Shown here in pieces: positions 46,680 through 56,252 of a stretch of 64,000 bases of DNA. Position 1 is the first letter of the stretch. Each line of letters opens with the position of its first letter. The translations under genes were made by a program, and so were the position numbers. Source of the DNA: Enterobacteriaceae bacterium UBA2655. GTDB lineage: Bacteria > Pseudomonadota > Gammaproteobacteria > Enterobacterales > Enterobacteriaceae. The notes below the pieces were generated by a model that saw only the letters and a list, made by a program, of their open reading frames with translations, was not told the DNA's origin and ran no database searches. The stretch spans positions 24,296 through 88,295 of the forward strand of contig DENB01000029.1 of NCBI GenBank assembly GCA_002359495.1. The letters run 5' to 3'.

Positions 46680-47615
46680 CTAAAATAGTGAGGAAAGATC
46701 GCTGTTATAAGCGTTCAGCGCGTGACTGACATTTCCTTTCACCTGTTTAATAATATTAATTAACTTATCGGCATAATTCGGATCCGTCGCATATCCGCCG
46801 CGCTGTAAGGTATGCGCCGCTTTTTCCGCCGAGCCGGCACGCGAAATATCCTGATAACGCGGATTGCGGGTTAACAGACTGGCATAATCGGCGAGCGCGT
46901 CGGCATAAGAAGAGTAAACTCTGAAATTCGCCTTCACTTTTTGCGCGACGCCGTGCAGATATTCCGTTGTGACCACTTCGGTCGATTTTCCTTTCCAGTC
47001 CGGGGTGGCTTTGATGCCGAATAAATTATGGCTCGGTTTCCCCTCCGCCGTGGTAATTTCCCGGTTCCCCCACCCTGATTCCAGCGCGGCCTGGGCGATA
47101 ATAAGCTGATGCGGTATGCCGCTCTGCTTCGCCGCATGGATCGCAGGTCCCAGCAGACGCGAAATAAAGTCGTCGTTGCCGCCCGCACCCATCGTCGCGT
47201 TATTCCCGCTGGCCGCCCCGCTCTGCGGCGACGCCGGAAACGGCGTGCGTTGCCTCGCGGCGTTCAGCGCGTAAGGGGCGGGCGCCGCCCCCGGCGCGTT
47301 GGTTTTCACCGTAGCGTCGCCGCCCCACTGTTTAATCATTAAATCGGCAAAGCCCATTTTGCCCTGAGCGGCGATATCCTGCGCGATCTGCTGGTCGTAC
47401 ATCGAAGTGAAGGTTTCCGATTCCTGACTGTTAAACAGGCCGCCCTTTAAGGATGCCTGACGCATGCTTTTCAGCATCATCTGGACAAACAGCCCTTCCA
47501 TCTGTTTAGCCGCGGCTTTTATAGCGTCCGGCGAGCCGGTTTTTACTTCGCGCTTTAAGGCGTCAAGCCCGTGGGTGTCAAAGGCGGCGCCGCTGATAAG
47601 GGGGGAGGTGTTCAT
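46680..47615 (-). CDS. flgJ: Peptidoglycan hydrolase / rod cap FlgJ
   Basis: Dual protein: an N-terminal rod-capping domain and a C-terminal beta-N-acetylglucosaminidase that opens the wall for the rod. The 311 residues (E. coli 313) show the rod-binding part (KQMEGLFVQMMLKSMRQAS), an Ala/Pro linker and the glucosaminidase domain, with AQAALESGWGNREI (catalytic Glu near 186), NLFGIKATPDWKG and later NPRYQD. It shares one base with the flgI stop. It is the last gene of flgB-J. Confidence 0.97.
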   Translation of the reverse strand: MNTSPLISGAAFDTHGLDALKREVKTGSPDAIKAAAKQMEGLFVQMMLKSMRQASLKGGLFNSQESETFTSMYDQQIAQDIAAQGKMGFADLMIKQWGGDATVKTNAPGAAPAPYALNAARQRTPFPASPQSGAASGNNATMGAGGNDDFISRLLGPAIHAAKQSGIPHQLIIAQAALESGWGNREITTAEGKPSHNLFGIKATPDWKGKSTEVVTTEYLHGVAQKVKANFRVYSSYADALADYASLLTRNPRYQDISRAGSAEKAAHTLQRGGYATDPNYADKLINIIKQVKGNVSHALNAYNSDLSSLF

Positions 47616-48736
47616 CAGTTCGCCTCCAGCTTAGCGCGCAGGCAGCCGGCGCTTTTCATCGATTGCAGAATCGAAATCAGATCGTTCGGCGTGGCGCCGA
47701 GGCTGTTCAGCGCCCTGACCACGTTATTGAGATCGGCGCTGGTATTGACGCGTTGCAGTGCGCCATTTTGCTCTCGTACGGCGATCTGGGTATTCGATGA
47801 AACCACCGTTTCACCACCGGCAAAGGGGGTATCCGGCTGACTGACCTCGTTGTTGTTAGCGACCTCAACGGTGAGATCGCCTTGCGCCACGGCGCAGGAG
47901 TCGAGCATTACATGCCGGTTCATCACCACCGACCCGGTGCGGGCGTTGACGATGACTTTGGCGTCCATCACCCCAACATGCACAGGAATGTCCTGCACAT
48001 CGGCCAGAAAGCGCACCTTAGCCGCGCTGTCCGCCGGCGCATAGAGGCGAATCGTGCGCGAATCCTCCGGCGTCGCCGTCGCACCACCGAAGCGGCGATT
48101 AATTTCGTCGCTGAGTTGGCGGGCAAGAGAGAAGTCGTCTTCATTCAGTTGAAGCCGCAGCACATTCTGGCTGGCGAAATCGATCGGCACCTCGCGCTCA
48201 ACCGTCGCGCCGCCGCTGATACGGGCACCGTTGAGCTGGTTGACCTGTACCCGGCTCCCTCCCCCTTGCGCGCCGGCGCCTGACACCAGCAGATTCCCTT
48301 GGGCGAGCGCATAAATCTGGCTGTCCGCGCCTTTCAGCGGCGTCATCAACAAGGTTCCGCCGCGCAGGCTTTTCGCATTGCCTAGCGACGAGACGTTAAC
48401 ATCTATCTTTTCGCCCGGCCGGGAAAAGGGAGGCAGTTCCGCCGTCACCATCACGGCCGCCACGTTTTTTAACTGCATATTGGTGCCGGCAGGCACGGTA
48501 ATGCCGAGCTGGGAGAGCATGTTGCTCAGGCTTTGCGTGGTGAAAGGTGTCTGCATGGTCTGATCGCCGGTGCCGTCCAGCCCGACGACCAGCCCATACC
48601 CCATGAGCGAATTGTTGCGCACGCCCTGGATCGTGGTTAAGTCACGTATGCGCTCCGCCTGCGCACTTTTCGGCGTCGTAAAGAGCAAGCCGCAACAAAA
48701 CAAGCCCAGGCAGAACGTAAAGAGTGAAGTTTTCAT
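47615..48736 (-). CDS. flgI: Flagellar P-ring protein FlgI
   Basis: Forms the periplasmic P ring around the rod. The start is the ATG at 48734-48736, which opens a good signal peptide ([20 protein letters not shown], cleavage after AQA before [11 protein letters not shown]). A TTG-initiated extension upstream overlaps flgH and lacks conservation. The 373 residues (E. coli 365) contain [19 protein letters not shown] and the [17 protein letters not shown] region. It lies 10 bases after flgH. Confidence 0.97.
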   Translation of the reverse strand: MKTSLFTFCLGLFCCGLLFTTPKSAQAERIRDLTTIQGVRNNSLMGYGLVVGLDGTGDQTMQTPFTTQSLSNMLSQLGITVPAGTNMQLKNVAAVMVTAELPPFSRPGEKIDVNVSSLGNAKSLRGGTLLMTPLKGADSQIYALAQGNLLVSGAGAQGGGSRVQVNQLNGARISGGATVEREVPIDFASQNVLRLQLNEDDFSLARQLSDEINRRFGGATATPEDSRTIRLYAPADSAAKVRFLADVQDIPVHVGVMDAKVIVNARTGSVVMNRHVMLDSCAVAQGDLTVEVANNNEVSQPDTPFAGGETVVSSNTQIAVREQNGALQRVNTSADLNNVVRALNSLGATPNDLISILQSMKSAGCLRAKLEAN

Positions 48737-48746
48737 TGGCCATTCA

Positions 48747-49487
48747 TTAAAAGGGAGAAATGTTAAGAAACAGGCGCTGCAGCCAGCCCATCTGTTGTGC
48801 TTCATTGATATACCCGTTGCCGACGTACTCAATACGGGCGTCAGATACCTGAGAAGAGATGACCGTATTGCTGCTGCTGATGGTGCGCGGATTCACGACG
48901 CCGGAAAAGCGAATGAATTCAGTTCCCTGATTAATAGCGATTTGCTTTTCTCCCACCACTCTGAGATTGCCGTTGACCAGTAGCTGTTTGACGGTAACGG
49001 TAATGGTGCCGCTGAAGGTATTTTTCGCCGCCGCGCCCCCTTTACCCGAAAAGTCGTTTTTGCCGGACATTGCGGTCGCTGCGCGACTGCCACCGAGCAA
49101 CCCGTTCAGCATGCCCGGCACTTCATCCATCGCCAGTTCGCCCGAGCCGTTGCGGTTCGCGTTTGCCGACGAACTTTTACTGGCGCTAACGTTTTCCTGC
49201 AGCACAATCGTCAGCGTATCGCCGACGTTGCGCGGCCTGCGGTCTTCGAACATCGGCTGGTAGCCGTAGCTCATCGCTTGTCCCATCTGGAAAATCGAGC
49301 CGTTCGCCGTCGTGGTTAGCGTCTGCTCCGGGCTGGCTGTCGTCACTTCATCCACCAGCGGTTTTTGCGGCATATAGGCGCACCCGTCGAGCGTTACGAT
49401 CAGCGCAGCCGGAACGATAAGCCTGCGACAAAGGCCGCGAAGCGCGACAGGTTGGGTAAAAAGGCGGAAACAAGGCTGGTTTTTCAT
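48747..49487 (-). CDS. flgH: Flagellar L-ring lipoprotein FlgH
   Basis: Outer-membrane lipoprotein that forms the L ring. I start it at the ATG at 49485-49487 ([18 protein letters not shown]); a GTG 9 bases earlier is possible. The 246 residues carry a lipobox-like VTLDGC before AYMPQKPLV, then the family core [36 protein letters not shown] and [14 protein letters not shown]. The signal peptide is longer and more arginine-rich than usual. A strong hairpin separates it from flgG. Confidence 0.95.
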   Translation of the reverse strand: MKNQPCFRLFTQPVALRGLCRRLIVPAALIVTLDGCAYMPQKPLVDEVTTASPEQTLTTTANGSIFQMGQAMSYGYQPMFEDRRPRNVGDTLTIVLQENVSASKSSSANANRNGSGELAMDEVPGMLNGLLGGSRAATAMSGKNDFSGKGGAAAKNTFSGTITVTVKQLLVNGNLRVVGEKQIAINQGTEFIRFSGVVNPRTISSSNTVISSQVSDARIEYVGNGYINEAQQMGWLQRLFLNISPF

Positions 49488-49505
49488 CTCATTCACTGCG
49501 TTTAA

Positions 49506-49547
49506 CGCAGTCGCGGCCCCGCCATCCGAAACGGGGCCGCGACTGCG
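49506..49547. other. Perfect 16-bp hairpin inside the flg operon (flgG-flgH)
   Basis: Arms at 49506-49521 and 49532-49547 are perfect 16-base complements, GC-rich, with a 10-base loop. The structure lies between the flgG stop and the flgH start in the middle of the operon. No T tract follows, so read-through is expected. It could stabilise the upstream mRNA or attenuate flgHIJ. Confidence 0.8.
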
Positions 49548-49554
49548 ACGACGA

Positions 49555-50337
49555 TTAAAGTTGCGTCAGGCGCTGCAACATCTGATCGGATGTTGTCACC
49601 GCTTTACTGTTAATTTCATAAGCGCGCTGCGTCTGAATCATATTGACCAACTCTTCCGCCACGTTGACGTTAGAGGTTTCGACATAGCCCTGCTTCAGAG
49701 TGCCGCCGCCGTTCAGTCCTGGCGTGGTTTCATTCGGCGCGCCGGAAGATTGCGTTTCCCGGTAGAGATTTTCGCCGATGCTTTCCAGACCGGATTCGTT
49801 GATAAAGGTGCTGAGCGTGAGCTGGCCAATCTGCTGCGGCGCGGTCTGTCCCGGCAGCGTCACGCTGACGATACCGTCGTTGCCGACGGTCAGCGTGTCG
49901 GCATCCTGCGGGATGGTGATGGCGGGCTGTACCGGGTAGCCGCTGGAGGTCACCAGCTGACCGTTCTGGTCAAACTGGAAAGATCCGTCGCGGGTATAGG
50001 CAGTGGTGCCGTCAGCGAGCTGGACCTGAAAAAAACCGTGTCCCTGTATCGCCAGATCTTTACTGTTGTTGGTCTGCGTCAGACTGCCCTGGCTATGGAT
50101 GCGCTCGGTCGCCACCGGGCGGACGCCGGTGCCGAGCTGCAATCCTGAAGGGATAGTGGTCTGTTCGGAAGATTGCGCCCCCGGCTGACGCAGGGTCTGG
50201 TAAAGCAGATCTTCAAACACTGCACGCTGACGCTTAAACCCGTTGGTATTCACGTTAGCGAGGTTATTGGATATCACATCCATGTTGGTCTGTTGCGCTT
50301 CAAGACCTGTTTTGGCTATCCATAAAGAACGGATCAT
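49555..50337 (-). CDS. flgG: Flagellar distal rod protein FlgG
   Basis: Main distal rod subunit. The 260 residues equal the E. coli protein. Typical rod-protein ends are present: [20 protein letters not shown] with [25 protein letters not shown], and the C-terminal [26 protein letters not shown]. The FlgG-specific [15 protein letters not shown] insert, which makes the rod stiff, is visible near residue 62. It follows flgF by 22 bases. Confidence 0.98.
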   Translation of the reverse strand: MIRSLWIAKTGLEAQQTNMDVISNNLANVNTNGFKRQRAVFEDLLYQTLRQPGAQSSEQTTIPSGLQLGTGVRPVATERIHSQGSLTQTNNSKDLAIQGHGFFQVQLADGTTAYTRDGSFQFDQNGQLVTSSGYPVQPAITIPQDADTLTVGNDGIVSVTLPGQTAPQQIGQLTLSTFINESGLESIGENLYRETQSSGAPNETTPGLNGGGTLKQGYVETSNVNVAEELVNMIQTQRAYEINSKAVTTSDQMLQRLTQL

Positions 50338-50359
50338 ACTGAAACTCCTCTGGTCCGGG

Positions 50360-51115
50360 TTATCCCAGACTCAATAACTGGTTGGCTTGCTTCTCGTTAT
50401 CATCCACGGTGCTGATAGTTCTCATGTTCATATCGAAGCTCCGTGCATTGGCGATCATATCCACCATCGCCTTGACCGGACTGACGTTGCTGCTCTCCAG
50501 CGCGCCCGGGATAAGACTTAAATTCTGATCGGCCGGCAGTGCTGCCGGCGCGCCCTGCCCCGGAACAGCGGCAAGATGAAACAGGCCATCGTCGCCATGA
50601 ACCAGATTCTGGATCCGGCTGTTCACCATTTTTAACCTGCCCACCTGCGCCAGCGCGCCCGGCTCGTCGCCTGCGCCGCGCGCGGTAATAGTGCCGTCAG
50701 GCGCAATCGTCAGCTCTGACTGAGGCGGCACGGTCAGGGGGCCGCCGTCGCCGAGCAGCGGCATGCCTCTGACGCTTAGCGCGCCTTCGCTGTCGACCTC
50801 GATGTTGCCTGCCCGCGTATAAGCTTCGCCGCCGTCCGGCAGCGCCACGGCGAGCCAGCCGTCCTGTGGCAGCGCGACGTCGAGGTTACGTCCGGTCTGA
50901 TTGACCGCCCCCATGGTGTCGTCGTGCCAGGGGGTGGATTCAACCACCAGCGCGCGGGTTGGCACTGAGGGGCCATTTACCGGCACCGCGCGGTAGGCGG
51001 AAAGCTGCGCTCGGAAACCGGGCGTCGACGCGTTCGCCAGATTGTCAGAGGTCACCGCCTGCCGATTCAGCGCGGCGCCGGCGGCGCTTAGCGCGGTATA
51101 AATTGCGCGATCCAT
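50360..51115 (-). CDS. flgF: Flagellar proximal rod protein FlgF
   Basis: Proximal rod subunit. The 251 residues (same length as E. coli) begin [20 protein letters not shown], with [22 protein letters not shown] as the conserved D0 segment, and end in the coiled-coil [23 protein letters not shown]. It is positioned between flgE (9-base gap) and flgG in the canonical flgBCDEFGHIJ order. Confidence 0.97.
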   Translation of the reverse strand: MDRAIYTALSAAGAALNRQAVTSDNLANASTPGFRAQLSAYRAVPVNGPSVPTRALVVESTPWHDDTMGAVNQTGRNLDVALPQDGWLAVALPDGGEAYTRAGNIEVDSEGALSVRGMPLLGDGGPLTVPPQSELTIAPDGTITARGAGDEPGALAQVGRLKMVNSRIQNLVHGDDGLFHLAAVPGQGAPAALPADQNLSLIPGALESSNVSPVKAMVDMIANARSFDMNMRTISTVDDNEKQANQLLSLG

Positions 51116-51124
51116 AGCCGACCG

Positions 51125-52357
51125 TTATCCGAGATTGGTCAGAACCTGCAACAGCTCTGATTGGGTTTTGATGGTTTGCGAGTTCGACTGGTAGGTGCGC
51201 TGATAGACGATCATGTTCACCATCTCCTGACTCAGATCGACGTTGGAGCCTTCCAGCTTGCCGCCGTAAAGGTTGCCGAGGCTGCCCGTTCCGGCGACGC
51301 CGGTTACCGGCTGGCCCGAATCCGGCGTTTCAATCCAGCTATTGTCGCCCTGCGAAGAGAGACCGCCCGGGTTGGTGAAGTTTGATAGCACCACCTGGCC
51401 CAGCAGCTGCGTCTGCCCGTTGCTGTAAGAAGCAAGGATTTGGCCATTGTCGCCGACCGTATAGCCATTCATGACCCCCGGGGCGTAGCCTGTGGTGGTC
51501 GGGCTTTCCATTGCCGTTTCCGATGCCTGCTGGGTGGTTCCGCTCAGATCCAGGTTGAAGTTCAGCGCTTCGCCGCCGTTATAGGCCGCGCCCTGAATAC
51601 TTAGGTTGGCCGGATTGGTGGTGAGCTGGCCGGCGGTATCGAAGTTTAAATCGGTTTCCTGGTATTGCGGTTTACCGTTCCCGTCGAGCATCGGCGCGGT
51701 GGTATCGCTGGAATAGGCTTTCCAGCTGTTATCGCCGGTTTTAACGTAGTAGACGTTAATGGTGTGCTTGTTGCCCAGGCTATCGTAAGCGTCCACCTGG
51801 GTCACCGAGTTGTAGGTTTTATTATTGGCAGGATCAAAGGCGTTAGCGGGATCCGTCTGGTCGATCGCTTCCGTACCGGAATCCAGATTCCCTTTTAAGG
51901 TTCCGCTATCGGAAGCGCGGGCAGGCATCTGCCCGTTCGGGATCTGAATCGGCCCAATCGGCGCGCCCGGTTGGATAGTCGGCGGATTGCCGGTCGCCTG
52001 ATAGCCGGTCAGCTTCATGCCTTGGTTATTAATGATAAAGCCGTTCTGATCCTGCTTGAACTGGCCGTTACGGCTGTAGTATACGCGACCGGCATCGTTG
52101 ACCAGACGGAAGAAGCCGTTGCCCTGAATACCCATATCCAGCGGGCTATTGCCCATGCTCAGCACGCCGTCGTTAAAGTTCTGATTGACGCCGGAAACCT
52201 GCACACCCATGCCGACCTGCGAGCCGGCAAAAACATCGGCAAAGGCAATGGAACCTGATTTAAACCCCACCGTTTGCGAGTTAGCGATATTGTTGCCGAC
52301 CACATCCAGCGCCTGCGACGCTGCGTTAAGTCCGCTGAGACCTTGAGAGAAACTCAT
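51125..52357 (-). CDS. flgE: Flagellar hook protein FlgE
   Basis: Subunit of the hook, the flexible universal joint. The 410 residues (E. coli 402) have N-terminal MSFSQGLSGLNAASQALDVV and NNIANSQTVGFKSGSIAFADVFA. Central hook domains with many Gly/Asn/Thr follow, and the C-terminal SNVDLSQEMVNMIVYQRTYQSNSQT. Small insertions in the surface domain account for the length. Length is set by FliK. Confidence 0.98.
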   Translation of the reverse strand: MSFSQGLSGLNAASQALDVVGNNIANSQTVGFKSGSIAFADVFAGSQVGMGVQVSGVNQNFNDGVLSMGNSPLDMGIQGNGFFRLVNDAGRVYYSRNGQFKQDQNGFIINNQGMKLTGYQATGNPPTIQPGAPIGPIQIPNGQMPARASDSGTLKGNLDSGTEAIDQTDPANAFDPANNKTYNSVTQVDAYDSLGNKHTINVYYVKTGDNSWKAYSSDTTAPMLDGNGKPQYQETDLNFDTAGQLTTNPANLSIQGAAYNGGEALNFNLDLSGTTQQASETAMESPTTTGYAPGVMNGYTVGDNGQILASYSNGQTQLLGQVVLSNFTNPGGLSSQGDNSWIETPDSGQPVTGVAGTGSLGNLYGGKLEGSNVDLSQEMVNMIVYQRTYQSNSQTIKTQSELLQVLTNLG

Positions 52358-52399
52358 TATTATCTTTCCTGCACGCTTAAAAATGATATTGGAAACGGA

Positions 52400-53089
52400 T
52401 TATTCGACCTGGTAAATTTCGCCCAGCGTGGCATTGCCATCTTTGCCCAGCTGCAATAAAGCGCCGGTAGAGTTAAATGAAACACCGTCGACGGTCGCCT
52501 GTTTAAGAGAAACCACATTTGGTTTGGTGCCGTCGTCGTTTGCGGCAGAAAAAGTCACTTTAAACACGCCATCAGCAGGCGGTTCTGCCGGCTGGAAATT
52601 ACTTAAATCGTCATAGCTGAATTTATTCACGCCCGCTTTAAGGTCATTTAGATCGGCTGTGTAAGCATTGCCTTGTTCATCCGTTAACGTCACGGTCACT
52701 TTGTCGCTGTCGCTTTCCAGCGCGAAGGCAAAATCTTTATTTCCGTCTGCGGCCAACGAAATTGTAGAGTCACCTTCCACCATAACCTTACGGCCAATCC
52801 ATTCTGCGGCGTTCATTTGCTGCATGTTGTAAACCAGACCGCCGACCTGATTAAGCGTGGTATTTAAATCACGTATGCCAGAAGCCGTATTTAACTGGGC
52901 AAGCTGGGAGGTGAGCTGATTATTATCGAGCGGATTGGTAGGATCCTGATTTTGCATCTGAGCGACCAGCAACGTTAAAAAGCTGTCGGTAATATCTTCC
53001 GGGCTGCCGGAACTGGTATCTCCAGTGCCGCTGTCGGCAGTGGTTTTGGTCTTTGCGGTATGTAAATTAATTACGGGCGATACAGACAT
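52400..53089 (-). CDS. flgD: Hook assembly scaffold FlgD
   Basis: Cap that directs polymerisation of the hook and is later lost. The 229 residues (E. coli 231) contain the N-terminal signature DSFLTLLVAQMQNQDPTNPLDNNQLTSQLAQ in conserved parts (QMQNQDPTNPLDN near residue 46), followed by beta-rich Tudor/Ig-like domains. It lies 11 bases after flgC. No unusual features. Confidence 0.97.
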   Translation of the reverse strand: MSVSPVINLHTAKTKTTADSGTGDTSSGSPEDITDSFLTLLVAQMQNQDPTNPLDNNQLTSQLAQLNTASGIRDLNTTLNQVGGLVYNMQQMNAAEWIGRKVMVEGDSTISLAADGNKDFAFALESDSDKVTVTLTDEQGNAYTADLNDLKAGVNKFSYDDLSNFQPAEPPADGVFKVTFSAANDDGTKPNVVSLKQATVDGVSFNSTGALLQLGKDGNATLGEIYQVE

Positions 53090-53100
53090 GGATGAATCCT

Positions 53101-53505
53101 TTATTGTCCGAGGGTCAAGGTTTTGAGCATCAGAGATTTCGCCGTGCTCATGACTTCCACGTTGGCCTGATAACTGCGTGAAGCGGAAATGGTGTTCACC
53201 ATTTCACTGACGACGTCTACATTAGGCATACGGACATATCCCTTCCCATCGGCAAGCGGATTTCCCGGTTCATAAACCATGCGGTCCGGCGCGTTGCTTT
53301 CCACTACATCGCTGACGCGAACGCCGCCAATCTCTTGTCCTGCGGGGTTATCCACCGCGAAGACCACCTGACGGGCGCGATAAGGCTGGCCATCGGGGCC
53401 GACGGCGCTGTCGGCGTTAGCCATATTGCTGGCGCTGACGTTCAGGCGTTTGGATTGTGCCGCCATAGCAGAACCGGAAATATCAAAAATGCTAAAAGCT
53501 GACAT
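53101..53505 (-). CDS. flgC: Flagellar proximal rod protein FlgC
   Basis: Proximal rod subunit, 134 residues as in E. coli. The N-terminal helix [20 protein letters not shown], with [24 protein letters not shown], and the C-terminal [23 protein letters not shown] are diagnostic. It lies 5 bases after flgB. It is exported without a cleaved signal peptide. Confidence 0.98.
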   Translation of the reverse strand: MSAFSIFDISGSAMAAQSKRLNVSASNMANADSAVGPDGQPYRARQVVFAVDNPAGQEIGGVRVSDVVESNAPDRMVYEPGNPLADGKGYVRMPNVDVVSEMVNTISASRSYQANVEVMSTAKSLMLKTLTLGQ

Positions 53506-53510
53506 ATTTT

Positions 53511-53924
53511 TTATCCCTGGTTGATAACGCTCATCATATTTTTAATTTGCGAACCCAGCATTGTCAGACTGGATTGATATTTCACGCTGTTATCCGCGAA
53601 ACTAACGCGCTCCCGGTCCATATCAACGGTATTACCATCCGCGCTGGGCTGATCGGGAATGCGATAAAGCAACTGCGCATCGTCAATCATCGGCGCCGTG
53701 CCTGGAATATGGGCGCCTGACGTGGTTTTTAATGTCAAAGGACCATTCTCATGCGTTCGCTTCGTTATGACATCTTTTAACTGCTGTGAAAAGTCGATAT
53801 CTCTGGACAAATAACCCGGCGTATCAACGTTGGCTATATTTGATGCTAATATCTCTTGCCGTTTCGTCAGTAAACTTAATGCGCTCTGCTGAAATCGCAG
53901 CGCATTATCAAGTTTATCAAGCAT
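53511..53924 (-). CDS. flgB: Flagellar proximal rod protein FlgB
   Basis: Proximal rod subunit and first gene of flgBCDEFGHIJ. The 137 residues (E. coli 138) include the family motif [28 protein letters not shown] in conserved parts, and the C-terminal rod helix [19 protein letters not shown]. It diverges from flgA across a 270-base control region. It is exported through the gate without a cleaved signal. Confidence 0.98.
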   Translation of the reverse strand: MLDKLDNALRFQQSALSLLTKRQEILASNIANVDTPGYLSRDIDFSQQLKDVITKRTHENGPLTLKTTSGAHIPGTAPMIDDAQLLYRIPDQPSADGNTVDMDRERVSFADNSVKYQSSLTMLGSQIKNMMSVINQG

Positions 53925-54194
53925 GAAAATGCCTCTTCGCCATGTGAAATTTAACGCTTATAGTCTATGAGAGAATGATTCAATTTTATACTTCAAGGAT
54001 GAAGCAGAAATAAGCGCAATTAGCCAATTAATCGGGAATAATTACATTTAAAAATAGTTATCCTTTAAATAGCTGACAAAAATGCGTTCATTAAACGCAT
54101 TAATAAACACCGCTTTTAACGTATAATTCTGACTTCTTTACTTTCCTGACTCGCTTTTCCGCGCAGAGGGATATTATCCAGGCCTGCCTAATTC
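53925..54194. promoter_or_regulatory. Divergent flgB-flgA control region
   Basis: A 270-base AT-rich spacer, the usual site of divergent class II promoters. An inverted repeat (AATGCGTT at 54081-54088 with AACGCATT at 54094-54101), and 10 bases further right CGCTTTTAACG, resemble two half-sites of an FlhD4C2 box. This reading by eye is tentative. Confidence 0.45.
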
Positions 54195-54887
54195 ATGTTT
54201 TCTTTACGCCCAATTTTTGTCGGCGCTTTAGCGCTTTTCTGGACGCTCGCCTGCGGCGCCGTCGAACAGCACTCCGCAGCGTCTTTAACGCAACGCATTG
54301 CCGCGCTGCTTGACGCATTCCCCGCGGATGCCCATGCGACCCGGACGGTGGAAATCGTCACGCCGGCGCAACGGCTCGCCGACCTCTGTCAAACGCCTCT
54401 CCTCTCGCTGACAGGCAGCGCCCGTCGGCTGACGGGCAAGAAAACCCTGACAGCCCGCTGCGGCGCGCGGCGCGTCTTTATTCAGGTCGTCGTGCATGCC
54501 GAGGGAAACTGGTGGGTAGCCACCCGCGCGCTCACTCCCGGCAAGTCGATACAGCCCGAAGACATTGCGCTGCGCGCCGGATCGCTCGACCAACAACCGG
54601 AAGGGATGATATTCAGCAAAGAACAGATCCTTGGCCAAACCGTCAGCCGTTCCATTCGTGCCGGACAAACCATTGTACAAAATCAGCTGCGCCGCCCCTG
54701 GGTGATTATTTCCGGGCAGGAAGTGGATGTGGTCGCGCAGGGAGAAGGATTTTTGGTTCGCTCGCGCGGCAAAGCGTTGGACAGCGCATCCCTGAACGCG
54801 CCGCTGAGAATCGCCACCCGAACGGGACAAATCATTACCGGCGTCGCCGCCGCAAAAGGTAAGGTAACGATTAGCCTGAAAGAATGA
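54195..54887 (+). CDS. flgA: P-ring assembly chaperone FlgA
   Basis: Periplasmic chaperone needed to assemble the FlgI P ring. The 230 residues (E. coli 219) begin with a Sec signal (MFSLRPIFVGALALFWTLACGA). The mature part contains the paired cysteines in LADLCQTPLL and TARCGARRVFIQV. The SAF-like C-terminal domain (ALTPGKSIQPEDIALR, ILGQTVSRSIRAGQTI) closes the protein. It heads the flgAMN operon and diverges from flgB. Confidence 0.96.
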   Translation: MFSLRPIFVGALALFWTLACGAVEQHSAASLTQRIAALLDAFPADAHATRTVEIVTPAQRLADLCQTPLLSLTGSARRLTGKKTLTARCGARRVFIQVVVHAEGNWWVATRALTPGKSIQPEDIALRAGSLDQQPEGMIFSKEQILGQTVSRSIRAGQTIVQNQLRRPWVIISGQEVDVVAQGEGFLVRSRGKALDSASLNAPLRIATRTGQIITGVAAAKGKVTISLKE

Positions 54888-54888
54888 T

Positions 54889-54915
54889 TTTAGTTTTTTC
54901 AGGAGCCACCGATAG
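54889..54915 (+). promoter_or_regulatory. Sigma-28 promoter of flgMN
   Basis: TTTAGTTT (54889-54896), an 11-base spacer and ACCGATAG (54908-54915) match the sigma-28 consensus at 6 of 8 and 6 of 8. It begins just after the flgA stop and gives FliA-dependent extra transcription of its own anti-sigma factor, as in E. coli and Salmonella. Confidence 0.85.
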
Positions 54916-54962
54916 TTTACTTATACCCTTGTGGAAGCTATGTATTGTCGTAAGGAATCAAG

Positions 54963-55259
54963 ATGAGTATCGACCTGAGTCAAAAAACATTGTCAGCCGC
55001 CAGCGTCCAATTTCAGCCCGATGTCGCGCTGCGCGTAAAATCCGGCGACGCTGAAAGGAAAAATAACGCCAGCGCCCCCGCTTCCGGCACCCAGGTAAAA
55101 TTAAGCAAGCTGGCGCAAGAGATACAAACAGACAGCTCGCATGACATCGATTATGACCGCGTGGCTAAAATCCGCGCCTCTCTTGATGCCGGCGAGTTAA
55201 CGTTGGACAGCAATAAGATTGCCGGCGCCCTGCTGGATGATATGTTTCAATTCTTTTGA
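54963..55259 (+). CDS. flgM: Anti-sigma-28 factor FlgM
   Basis: Binds FliA in the cytosol and is exported through the completed hook to release it. The 98 residues (E. coli 97) are mostly unstructured in the first half. The sigma-binding C-terminal helices, VKLSKLAQEIQTDSSHDIDYDRVAKIRASLDAGELTL in conserved parts, match the family. The start ATG has AAGGA upstream. It lies between flgA and flgN. Confidence 0.97.
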   Translation: MSIDLSQKTLSAASVQFQPDVALRVKSGDAERKNNASAPASGTQVKLSKLAQEIQTDSSHDIDYDRVAKIRASLDAGELTLDSNKIAGALLDDMFQFF

Positions 55260-55269
55260 GTCGTATTGA

Positions 55270-55710
55270 ATGATGAAAACCGAAAACCTACAGACTATTT
55301 TAACCAAGCTGCTGGGTTCGCTGAGCGAATTAGAAGCGATTCTGATTGAGGAGGCGAATCAATTACATCGCCTCCAGATAAACCCGGTTTCGCTGCAGAT
55401 TATTACCGACAGTAAAAGCCAGCTGTTATCGACCATCAGTTATTACGATGAACTGCGCAAGCAGCAGGCTTTAGCCGCGCCCTATGAGCAGGATGCGAAA
55501 CTCGCAGCCTGCTGGAAAGAGATCGTGAAGAGATCGAAGAAGGCGCAGGAGCTGAACCAAAAGATTCATGACCTGCTGGATATCCACATGCAAAAAAGCA
55601 GCAGCTTTAAGCATTCACTGAATAAAGCGGGCAGCGCCTCTGCATTATACGGCGCTAACGGGCAATCCAACCAGGATCTCTCCGGCAAAATTTATAATAT
55701 CAGCGTTTAA
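55270..55710 (+). CDS. flgN: Flagellar export chaperone FlgN
   Basis: Chaperone for FlgK and FlgL. The 146 residues (E. coli 138) are helical, with an N-terminal region and a C-terminal segment of the family type (KKAQELNQKIHDLLDIHMQKS and a Gly/Gln-rich end). Two consecutive ATG codons at 55270 and 55273 could start it. It is the last gene of the flagellar block on this side. No clear terminator follows. Confidence 0.95.
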   Translation: MMKTENLQTILTKLLGSLSELEAILIEEANQLHRLQINPVSLQIITDSKSQLLSTISYYDELRKQQALAAPYEQDAKLAACWKEIVKRSKKAQELNQKIHDLLDIHMQKSSSFKHSLNKAGSASALYGANGQSNQDLSGKIYNISV

Positions 55711-56252
55711 CAGGTTCTTTTCAGTCAACGGTTCAGGATTAGTTCCTAATCGCCTTGAATCTGCGTCAGCACAATATTTGATGTCTGCTTGACGATCTAT
55801 GTCCGCTGGATAGCAACATGTAAGAAACGAAGCTGGCTTCGCCTTTTCATTGAAAATGAAAAATGCCGTTCTTCCATCGTTAGCAATCTGAGTTTTTTAA
55901 AAATATGATAAGTGATTTTTTCACAATCCCGATGGCTGACTAAAAGAAGACGTAACAAAAAAACATACCCCATCAAATTATGGCTGACATACCAACCGTC
56001 AGAGAGCAGAGCAAATTTATTGTAAAAGCGATTGGCAATGCCCTGGATTTTATGCTTGCTAAAATAAAATAGCGAAGCAAAAAAACAGCCTCTTTCAGTT
56101 AGCATCTCCGCGCTATTGCAAGCTTACTCTGCGCATTCACTAGCTGAATTAATAAATACAGCGCGCCTTAAACTATTTTTAATGAACCAGAAACAGCAAT
56201 TTAATGTTTTAATTTAGAAAAAGTATTTTATTTTCTTAAGATGGAAAACTCT
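55711..56252. other. AT-rich intergenic stretch between flgN and the chemoreceptor
   Basis: A 542-base AT-rich region that begins the accessory block before mutS. A minus-strand reading frame of 102 codons (55797-56105) is open but resembles nothing I recognise and has no strong ribosome site. I see no promoter of the sigma-28 type before the chemoreceptor. Confidence 0.5.

Noticed and set aside
55797-56105. Minus-strand frame of 102 codons in the flgN-receptor spacer
   Set aside because: It lies in AT-rich accessory DNA without a convincing ribosome site or recognised similarity. It could be a remnant but is not supported as a gene.
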